Positions 50,649-57,488 of a stretch of DNA of 64,000 bases are shown here, piece by piece. The stretch is from Candidatus Parabacteroides intestinigallinarum (GTDB taxonomy: Bacteria; Bacteroidota; Bacteroidia; Bacteroidales; Tannerellaceae): positions 61,386 to 125,385 of the forward strand of contig DXEN01000054.1 in assembly GCA_019114945.1 (NCBI GenBank), read 5' to 3'. The notes beneath the pieces are model-generated. The model did not search any database. It worked only from the letters and a program-made list of their open reading frames with translations, and was not told the origin of the DNA. The translations under genes and the position numbers were made by a program. Each line of letters begins with the position of its first letter. The first letter of the stretch is position 1.

Positions 50649-52406
50649 TTATTTAGGCCCCGGTACGAATTGGGCGTAATAATAATAGGTATCGCCGAAT
50701 TGCTCCTTCAGCACGGCCGGAGGCATCGAGCGGGCTACCTTCAGGAAACGCAAGAGGCGCTCGTGTACCGCTTTGTCGACCTTGTAGCTACGGTATTCCT
50801 CCGGGTCGGGCCGTACCGACGAGAAGAAGAGGCAGATCGCCTCTTGGTAAAGCCTCGGGAAAGCCTCGCCGCGATCCCGCCTCTGCCGCATGTAGTGCAT
50901 AAAGGTCGTTAGGTCCTTGCGCAGCAGCAAGTAGCCCATCGCGTACTCGAAGGCAGGGCGGTTGTCCGGATGGTCGTCCACCAAGTAAGCCAAGGCGCTC
51001 GGGAAGGCCTTTGTCAGGTCGAACGGGTTGTCCGTTATCGGGAGCGTCGCCCGCTTCGCCGCTACCCAATCCGTCCGCGCGCACACGGCGGAGTCCAATA
51101 AGGGGCGTTGGGCGGAGGCCCATGCCCGGTAGCGCGGTGTCGATTCCAATAGCTTGATGTACTTCTCGGCGGCCCGGTACTCGCCCGTCACCAGGTAGGT
51201 CTCCACCAGCCGTTTCATCAAGCGGGGTTGCACGAGGCGCTGCGCGCTCAGCACGCCGACGAAGGCGAACCGCTGCGCGGCGTTCACCTGCCCGACTTGC
51301 CACGCCACCTCGCTCGCCTCGATCAGTCCCAGCCTGCTCCGCGGGTCGTGGGGGATGAATCCCTCCTCGCCAATCTGCGGGAAGCGCGTCAACTCGTCGG
51401 TGAAGCGGTCCGTGCGCGATAAGGCCAGGTTCAGGTAAATCAGCGCGTCCTTGTCGCGCACGCCGTGCGCGCGGGCGTGGTCGGCTATCGCCTCCCATTG
51501 GCCTTGCCGGGCGTAATAGTCGTATCGGTAGGCTTGTGCCAGCGGGTCTTCCCGGTACAGGAGCCCGTATGCCATGGCGAGCGACACGATGGCGTATGGA
51601 CCGATCGCCCGCCACGCGGCTTTCCGTGTCGGCGTACGGCGCTCCTTCAGGCAAGCGAGCGCCAAGGCGATCGCGGGGAAAGAGAGGCCCAATACCCAGA
51701 GGGACGGGGGCACCGGATATTCCGGGTGGCACATGTATTTGCTGAAATACGCCTCGCGCGTGGGCAGGATGTAGACCGTGCGCAGGGCGATCAGGGGCAG
51801 GAGCGTAGCCCAGGCGAGCGAGAGCGCCGCCACGGCCCAACGAGCCTTGCCCTTGCCCGCGCGCGCCTCGTAGATGGCGATGAGCGCCGCGAGCAGCAGG
51901 TTCGCCGGGGCGGATAGGAAATAAGTGGCCGTCAGCGCGAGGAACCCCGCCGCGTAGCGAACCCACGTAGCGCGGATCGCCGTATAAAGCAGCGCGGTGA
52001 GCAAGCCGAGAAGAATGGCCGTGAGCGGGGCGATCGACTCTTGCGGGTAGAGCCAGAATAAATAGGCCGGCACCCAGGCGAGCCACATCGTCGCCCGGAG
52101 GCGGCACGCCCTCAGGTACGCGTAGAAGCAGGCGGAGATGCCTCCCAGCAGCGAGGCGATCACCATGGCCGCCCCATACGGGCGCGTGAAGAGGAGGCTC
52201 AGCGCCTCCGTCACGTACTCGTTCATCCCGCCCGGCTCCGCCCATCGCGCGTGGAGGTAGCCGGGAGTGGTCTGGAACATCATGTATTGCTCCAGGAAGC
52301 AATAATAATATCCATAGTTCCTGCCGAAAAACAGGACGCTACCGGCCACGAACAGGACCCATATCACGATCGTATGGTTTACGACCCACGGCTCGCTTCT
52401 TCCCAT
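50649..52406 (-). CDS. DUF6057-like polytopic membrane protein
   Basis: A 585-residue protein with about ten hydrophobic spans in the first 290 residues (WVLFVAGSVLFFGRNYGYYY, LLGLLTALLYTAI, LPLIALRTVYILP) and a soluble C-terminal half of helical-hairpin, TPR-like character (DALIYLNLALSRTDRF, LMKRLVETYLVTGEYRAAEK). I think of it as DUF6057, an uncharacterised Bacteroidetes family, with moderate certainty. It is packed between the C1 peptidase (9-base gap) and the PD40/CxxCH lipoprotein (1-base gap), so the three products probably work at the envelope together. Confidence 0.6.
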   Translation of the reverse strand: MGRSEPWVVNHTIVIWVLFVAGSVLFFGRNYGYYYCFLEQYMMFQTTPGYLHARWAEPGGMNEYVTEALSLLFTRPYGAAMVIASLLGGISACFYAYLRACRLRATMWLAWVPAYLFWLYPQESIAPLTAILLGLLTALLYTAIRATWVRYAAGFLALTATYFLSAPANLLLAALIAIYEARAGKGKARWAVAALSLAWATLLPLIALRTVYILPTREAYFSKYMCHPEYPVPPSLWVLGLSFPAIALALACLKERRTPTRKAAWRAIGPYAIVSLAMAYGLLYREDPLAQAYRYDYYARQGQWEAIADHARAHGVRDKDALIYLNLALSRTDRFTDELTRFPQIGEEGFIPHDPRSRLGLIEASEVAWQVGQVNAAQRFAFVGVLSAQRLVQPRLMKRLVETYLVTGEYRAAEKYIKLLESTPRYRAWASAQRPLLDSAVCARTDWVAAKRATLPITDNPFDLTKAFPSALAYLVDDHPDNRPAFEYAMGYLLLRKDLTTFMHYMRQRRDRGEAFPRLYQEAICLFFSSVRPDPEEYRSYKVDKAVHERLLRFLKVARSMPPAVLKEQFGDTYYYYAQFVPGPK

Positions 52407-52415
52407 CCTCGCTTG

Positions 52416-53609
52416 TTAAATGCCCAGTTTCGCCCGGATGGCCGCGGGAATCGCGTCCTTATGCACGATAATGTTCAGTGTCTTGTAAGCCACGAACGCT
52501 TCCGAGGCGTACCACGTGCCCTTGTATTTGCTATCCGTTCCCCACGAGTTCTTCACCATGTAGTACTTCTTCCCGGTCTGGTCCTTGGCGATGCCGTAGA
52601 TTTGCATGCCATGGTCGTCGGTCGTCTGGTAATTATCGTACCCCTCCTGGCGCATCTCCTGCGTGATGGTCAGCTCCTCGCAAGGGCTCTGTATCAGCTT
52701 CTTGATTTCCTCGTTCTTCTCCTTCTGGCTCAAGCCCAGCCAGCGATCCTGGTCGGAGCCGCTCCGCTCCATCGACTCCACGTCCGGTACCACGGCGATG
52801 CCGTCGCGCGTGAAGCCCGTCTCGCTCACGTCCGAGCCCCAGGCGATGGAATAGCCCGTGTTGATCGCGTTGTCGAACACTTGCATAAACTCGTCCAGCG
52901 GCAGGTTGTACGAGTCGGACCAGCGCCAGTTGTCCTGCACCTCGATGGGGAAGGCCGTGTAGAACGGGTGGTGCGTGAACGACGTCAGCGATACGTAATC
53001 GTCCGGGTTCAAGCCCAGCTCGGCGGCGAAGCTCTTCGGGGTGTATTCTTTCCCTTTATAGGTGAAAGTCGTGGGCAGCTCGCCCAGGTACGCGTCGATA
53101 ATCCCGTCGAAGCCTTTCTTCCATGCCGTGGTGAGCTTCCGGTTCGGGTTCTTCACGATGGCCTGCACATACGCCAGGGCGGCTTGCTCCATCTCGCCGT
53201 GCACGTGCATGTTCTCGCCGTACCGCAAGCCGGTCATCACCTCCTCCGGCACGATGCCGTAGTGCTTCCACGCGTAGAGCACGTCGTAGAACGAGCCCCC
53301 TTGCGCGAAGTTCAGGTAGCCATGCAGGCGCACGTATTTCTCCGCCTTGTCTTTATACGAGTGGTTTACGATGAACATCTCCGAGAGGTCGTATTCCCCT
53401 TTCCCCATGCGTAGCAATTCCGACTCCAGGAATCCCATCGTGGAGAAGCACCAGCACGTGCCGGTGCGATTCTGGTTCTTTACCGGCGATATTTTCACCT
53501 CTTTCACGGGCGTGAACACATACCCGTCTCTTTTCTCTTCTTGCGCGCCCGCCGTTGTCGTGAACGCGTAGGCGAGCAATACGCTCGCGGCGATTACAGT
53601 CTTTTTCAT
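52416..53609 (-). CDS. C1-family (bleomycin hydrolase-like) aminopeptidase, secreted
   Basis: ATG 53609 (MKKTVIAASVLLAYAFTTTAGAQ, signal peptide) is chosen; the upstream ORF-track start at 53633 breaks the signal. A 397-residue papain-clan peptidase: NQNRTGTCWCFSTMGFLE carries the nucleophile Cys, DDHGMQIYG the His and MVKNSWG the Asn. The C-terminus resembles bleomycin hydrolase/PepC. It hydrolyses peptides in the periplasm. It is the first gene of the unit with the DUF6057-like and PD40 genes, and a -7 box stands at 53661-53654. Confidence 0.9.
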   Translation of the reverse strand: MKKTVIAASVLLAYAFTTTAGAQEEKRDGYVFTPVKEVKISPVKNQNRTGTCWCFSTMGFLESELLRMGKGEYDLSEMFIVNHSYKDKAEKYVRLHGYLNFAQGGSFYDVLYAWKHYGIVPEEVMTGLRYGENMHVHGEMEQAALAYVQAIVKNPNRKLTTAWKKGFDGIIDAYLGELPTTFTYKGKEYTPKSFAAELGLNPDDYVSLTSFTHHPFYTAFPIEVQDNWRWSDSYNLPLDEFMQVFDNAINTGYSIAWGSDVSETGFTRDGIAVVPDVESMERSGSDQDRWLGLSQKEKNEEIKKLIQSPCEELTITQEMRQEGYDNYQTTDDHGMQIYGIAKDQTGKKYYMVKNSWGTDSKYKGTWYASEAFVAYKTLNIIVHKDAIPAAIRAKLGI

Positions 53610-53633
53610 GTTATTTTTTTTAGATGACTCCAT

Positions 53634-53951
53634 TTAATTTATGTTACTTCCCGCGAATGTAGCTTTTTATTTTGAGTTTCGCACGAATTCGGCGGGGGAA
53701 TCGTCGCCTGTTCCTCGCTCGGGTGCACAAAAGAAAACACTTCCTTCGTCCCCTTTATGGGATACCTTCAATTTCTTTTTCGATGTTGCCATAATTAATT
53801 TTATTAATATAATGCAGTGAATCAGGGTCGTAAGATAGTTATAGGCTGTGTATTCTCGTAATCCCCCAAATCCTCTGGCAATCCCACGGGAAAATATCTT
53901 TACATAGTCGGACTCACCCGACAGTATTCGCGGCAAGGGAAGTGTTACCTC
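53634..53951. other. Intergenic stretch before the C1 peptidase gene
   Basis: It holds the -7 box TACATTCG (minus, 53661-53654) and otherwise AT-rich sequence. A 41-codon minus-strand ORF (53792-53667) begins MATSKKKLKVSHKG but has no family match, so it is not called. Confidence 0.45.
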
Positions 53952-54497
53952 TCATAAATAATAAAAGTGACTATAATTAAAATCGGTCAACGGCGTACGG
54001 GCATCGTCCAACGCCTGGAGCCGCCCCGGTATCTCGCGCAACGGCACCCCCTCGTCCAGCAATGCGCGGAGGCGACGGAACAAGCGGTCGTTCTCGCGCG
54101 CCAATTCCTCGCCGGTGGTAGGCACCTCGTACAATAGCGCCTCCGACAGCTCGGTGATAATCATCCCCGAGAAAAGCCCGTGCAGCCCCTCCGCCCGGCC
54201 GAATAAGTCGGCGTGGCACCATATCGCCACGATATTCCCCGGATGCTTCCGCAGGTAAAAAGCGTGCGAATGGTTCACGATCAGGCGATCGAAATCGCGC
54301 CCGTCCGCCTCGCGGGAGAGCAGGCCCTTGTCCGAGCCATGCCCCAACAACAGGATACGCTCGCAAGCCGACACCCGGTTCAGCGCCTCCCGGATCCGCT
54401 TATTGCTACTGTCCTGATCCAGCCGATGGGCGTCCTGCCCTTCGTAAAGGACGGAAAGCATCGCCGTCGTCTTATCTCTCGGATGTATCACCAGCAT
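53952..54497 (-). CDS. Uncharacterised protein with GHG...WC dyad, partner of NADAR
   Basis: A 181-residue soluble protein. RILLLGHGSDKGLL is followed about 45 residues later by NIVAIWCHADLFG and then GLFSGMIITELSEA. The His in a hydrophobic-strand HG and the Cys at the end of the next strand resemble the catalytic dyad of clan CD peptidases such as CHAT and caspases. The remainder is helical and acidic. The similarity is only in spacing and strand context. It lies 28 bases downstream of the NADAR gene on the same strand, so one operon is likely. No family is recognised. Confidence 0.6.
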   Translation of the reverse strand: MLVIHPRDKTTAMLSVLYEGQDAHRLDQDSSNKRIREALNRVSACERILLLGHGSDKGLLSREADGRDFDRLIVNHSHAFYLRKHPGNIVAIWCHADLFGRAEGLHGLFSGMIITELSEALLYEVPTTGEELARENDRLFRRLRALLDEGVPLREIPGRLQALDDARTPLTDFNYSHFYYL

Positions 54498-54525
54498 AAC
54501 CTATCGTCTCTACTCCCACGCATTA

Positions 54526-55077
54526 TTACCCCGCGGACTCCCCATTCAACAAATCCCGCACCTCCATCAAGGCGAATCCCAGCAGGTTCTCTCCTTCCCA
54601 AAGCCGTGGAAAACAGACGTCCTTATCGTCCTTGCTCATTCCAATCCCCCAAATCGTATCATAAGGGCTCGCCTCTACGAGGACCTTATCGCCCGTCCGG
54701 CAAAGATAGCTCGACAAATGCGGATTCTGCGAGAACTTAGCGTAATTCCCCTCCACCACGATCTGGAATTTATGCCGTCCCCAAGTCGCGTCGTCATAGC
54801 CTTGTATCAAACGGCCGATCTTCTTCATCTTCATCGGATCCGTCGTTTCCAAGATTTGGCGATAAGCCTCCCTATCCCCGAAAAGCAACGCCTTGCGAGC
54901 CATCATGTACTGCTCGGCGCAACAATAAGAAACCCCATCCACGAAAAAATAACACGTATACCACTGGCTGAGACAAGCGTCGGACACGTTTCCGCCTTTC
55001 TCCGTATGCCCCCAAAAGAAAAGAAACCGGGGAGCATACATCCGCATTACGCTATCAATCGTATATTTCCGTTCCAT
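54526..55077 (-). CDS. NADAR domain protein (YbiA-like)
   Basis: A 183-residue NADAR (DUF1768) protein. FFWGH is the opening motif, CAEQYMMARKALLFGD the central one and ASPYDTIWGIGM the C-terminal one, all typical of the YbiA/NADAR fold. The family acts on N-glycosidic bonds to ribose in nucleotide-like molecules; some members reverse guanine ADP-ribosylation of DNA. It is transcribed from a copy of the 113-bp cassette and starts MERKY like the phosphatase gene. It is the first gene of a pair with the GHG/WC protein. Confidence 0.87.
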   Translation of the reverse strand: MERKYTIDSVMRMYAPRFLFFWGHTEKGGNVSDACLSQWYTCYFFVDGVSYCCAEQYMMARKALLFGDREAYRQILETTDPMKMKKIGRLIQGYDDATWGRHKFQIVVEGNYAKFSQNPHLSSYLCRTGDKVLVEASPYDTIWGIGMSKDDKDVCFPRLWEGENLLGFALMEVRDLLNGESAG

Positions 55078-55096
55078 AAGAAACCTTTCTAAAAAT

Positions 55097-55209
55097 CCTT
55101 TTTCCGATTATTCCACAAATATAGAGCGATTTTCATCACCAATCCCGCGATCTGAGCACTTTTTATCATCATGCCTCATCAAGGCAGGCGCAAGCCGCGG
55201 GTCTGATAG
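55097..55209 (-). repeat. 113-bp promoter cassette, copy 2
   Basis: Reverse complement of 38947-39059 with 6 substitutions in 113 positions and no gaps. Its -7 box TATATTTG is at 55123-55116, 39 bases before the NADAR ATG. Sequence beyond either end does not match copy 1. Confidence 0.85.
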
Positions 55210-55348
55210 TAGTGGGAGCGTCCCGATAAAATATATCGCCGGGAAGCCACCGGGACAACCACCCGCCCCTAAAGTTTAAAGCGAAAGATAAGGGAATCTA
55301 ATAGAATTATGGTACATTCGCGTAGAAATATAGTAAACACTGGTTCGT

Positions 55349-56200
55349 ATGAAAACGTATCTGCGCGAAAGCACGCTGGCCTGCCTGCTGCTCGGCCTCA
55401 TAGCCACGGGCTGCGACATGGGGACGAAAAAGGCCGCCGAGAATGACATCCGGTTCGATTCCATCACGGTGGAGAAAATCTACCACCTGCTGGACAACCC
55501 CGACAATCCCAACTGCGATTTAGAGATTAAGTTCGTGTATCCCCAGGCGTACGCGGACGAGGCCATCCTGGAGAAACTGAGGAAGCAATTCGTCGTCTCC
55601 TACTTCGGGGAGGACTACGAGGACCTCAGCCCCGAGGAAGCCACGCGGCGTTATACGGACGACTACCTATCCGCCTACAAGGACCTGGAGGAGGATTACA
55701 AGGACGACCTCGCCAACGCGGACAAACGACCCGTGGGCGCCTGGTACTCCTATTACGAGATGTCGTCCAACACGATCGCCTTCAACCAAGCCGACATCAT
55801 CAGCTACACCGTGAGCTTCGAGAACTATACGGGCGGAGCGCACGGGGCGCACGCGTACAACAACCATGCGCTGAACCTGCGAACGGGCCGGCCCATCACC
55901 GAGGAGGAAATATTCGTGGAGGACTACCAGGACAGCCTCGCGCGGATATTGGTGGACCGCATCGCACGGCAAAACAACCTCACCGACATCAAGGAGCTGG
56001 AGGACATCGGTTTCTTTAGCGTCGACGAGATCTACCCGAACGGTAACTTCCTCGTGGACGAGGAGGGCATCACCTACTCGTTCAACGAGTACGAGATAGC
56101 CGCCTACGTGGTAGGCGTCACGAACGTGCGCCTGCCCTACCAGGACATCCGCCATTTATTGAAAGATGAGAGCCCCATTGCGCACCTGATAGACAAATGA
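55349..56200 (+). CDS. DUF3298-type lipoprotein
   Basis: A 283-residue lipoprotein with lipobox IATGC after STLACLLLGL. The C-terminal half has FENYTGGAHGAHAYN, the usual DUF3298 motif (RsiV-like), preceded by a DUF4163-like beta region. RsiV-type domains bind lysozyme in other bacteria; here the role is unknown, though envelope localisation is likely. The stop overlaps the rsmG start by 4 bases (ATGA). Confidence 0.75.
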   Translation: MKTYLRESTLACLLLGLIATGCDMGTKKAAENDIRFDSITVEKIYHLLDNPDNPNCDLEIKFVYPQAYADEAILEKLRKQFVVSYFGEDYEDLSPEEATRRYTDDYLSAYKDLEEDYKDDLANADKRPVGAWYSYYEMSSNTIAFNQADIISYTVSFENYTGGAHGAHAYNNHALNLRTGRPITEEEIFVEDYQDSLARILVDRIARQNNLTDIKELEDIGFFSVDEIYPNGNFLVDEEGITYSFNEYEIAAYVVGVTNVRLPYQDIRHLLKDESPIAHLIDK

Positions 56201-56826
56201 ACGACATGGAACTGATCAAGACATATTTCCCCGACCTGGACGAGCGGCAGACCGAGCGATTCGCCGCCCTTTACGACCTGTACACGGATTGGAACGCGAA
56301 GATCAACGTCATCTCGCGCAAGGACATCGAGAACCTTTACCCGCATCACGTGCTCCATTCCCTGGGCATCGCCAAGATGTTACGCTTCAAGACGGACTCG
56401 TCGGTCATGGACTTAGGCACGGGAGGCGGTTTCCCGGGAATCCCGCTGGCGATTCTCTTCCCGGACTCCCACTTCCATTTGGTGGATAGCATCGGCAAGA
56501 AAATCAAGGTGGCGCAAGCCGTGGCCGAGGCGATCGGGCTGGAGAACGTAACCTTCAGCCACGCCCGCGGCGAGGAGGAGAAGGGCTTGTTCGATTTCGT
56601 GGTCAGCCGGGCGGTGATGCCCTTGGCGGACTTGGCGCGCATCGTCCGCAAGAACATCCGGAAGCAACAGATCAACGCCCTGCCCAACGGGCTGATTTGC
56701 CTGAAGGGAGGCGAGCTGGAGCGCGAGATCGCCCCGTTCCGCAAGCAGGCGATCAGCATCGAGCTGAAAGATTATTTCAAGGAACCCTATTTCGAGACTA
56801 AAAAAGTAGTATACGTACCATTATGA
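56197..56826 (+). CDS. rsmG: 16S rRNA (guanine527-N7)-methyltransferase
   Basis: A 209-residue GidB-family enzyme that makes m7G527 in 16S rRNA. Motifs are YDLYTDWNAKINVIS, HSLGIAKML, DLGTGGGFPGIPLAI for SAM binding, and VVSRAVMPLADL. Length is standard. Start ATG 56197 overlaps the lipoprotein stop; ATG 56206 is an alternative. It overlaps the next gene by 4 bases, so three genes are tightly coupled. Confidence 0.95.
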   Translation: MNDMELIKTYFPDLDERQTERFAALYDLYTDWNAKINVISRKDIENLYPHHVLHSLGIAKMLRFKTDSSVMDLGTGGGFPGIPLAILFPDSHFHLVDSIGKKIKVAQAVAEAIGLENVTFSHARGEEEKGLFDFVVSRAVMPLADLARIVRKNIRKQQINALPNGLICLKGGELEREIAPFRKQAISIELKDYFKEPYFETKKVVYVPL

Positions 56827-57461
56827 TTACGATCCAACCGTTCGAGGTGAATTACTTCTCCGAGAACACTTACGTATTATACGACGAGACCAAGGAGGCG
56901 GTCTTGATCGACTGCGGGTGCCTGTTCCCGCAAGAGCAGAAGGCGCTGAGCGACTTCATCGCCCAAAAAGGATTGACCCTCAAGCGACTGCTCTGCACGC
57001 ACCTCCATCTGGACCACATCTTCGGATGCGAGTTCGTCTACAACACCTATGGGCTTAGCCCCGAGGCGCACAAGATGGACGTGGACAACCTACCGTCCGC
57101 CGGCGAGCAGGCGAAACGATTCGGCTTCCCGATGAAAGTAACGGACATCCCGGTGAAGCACTACCTGGTGAACGGCGAGACCGTGACCTTCGGCGAATCC
57201 GAGCTGACCGTACTCACCGTGCCGGGGCACTCGCCGGGCGGATTGGCGTTCTACAACAAGAAGAACGGCTTCGTGATGGTAGGCGACTCGCTGTTCGCCG
57301 GGAGCATCGGGCGCACCGACCTCTGGGGCGGCAACCAGGAGGTACTGATCGCCTCCATCAACGACAAGCTGCTCGCGCTGCCCGACGAGACCATCGTATA
57401 TCCCGGGCACGGGCCGGAGACACGCGTCATCGACGAGAAATTAAATAATCCCTATTTATAA
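56823..57461 (+). CDS. MBL-fold hydrolase, glyoxalase II-like
   Basis: A 212-residue cytoplasmic hydrolase with zinc motif THLHLDHIFGCEF, VPGHSPGGLAF, VGDSLFAGSIGRTD and YPGHGPETRV. This is the glyoxalase II/YcbL-like group that hydrolyses thioesters such as S-lactoylglutathione or related compounds. The start overlaps rsmG. The gcvP gene follows after 27 bases and may continue the operon. The true substrate is unknown, since Bacteroidales generally use thiols other than glutathione. Confidence 0.9.
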   Translation: MITIQPFEVNYFSENTYVLYDETKEAVLIDCGCLFPQEQKALSDFIAQKGLTLKRLLCTHLHLDHIFGCEFVYNTYGLSPEAHKMDVDNLPSAGEQAKRFGFPMKVTDIPVKHYLVNGETVTFGESELTVLTVPGHSPGGLAFYNKKNGFVMVGDSLFAGSIGRTDLWGGNQEVLIASINDKLLALPDETIVYPGHGPETRVIDEKLNNPYL

Positions 57462-57488
57462 AACACAAGCTATTTAAATACAATCATT

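Noticed and set aside
53667-53792. Small gene MATSKKKLKVSHKG...
   Set aside because: 41 codons, no recognised family, no start context, and it overlaps the C1 peptidase promoter zone.
54526-55077. Classical DarT/DarG toxin-antitoxin
   Set aside because: No DarT-like ADP-ribosyltransferase is next to the NADAR gene; the partner has a different motif set.
57462-57488. Glycine riboswitch before gcvP
   Set aside because: Only 27 bases separate gcvP from the upstream gene, far too short for a glycine aptamer.
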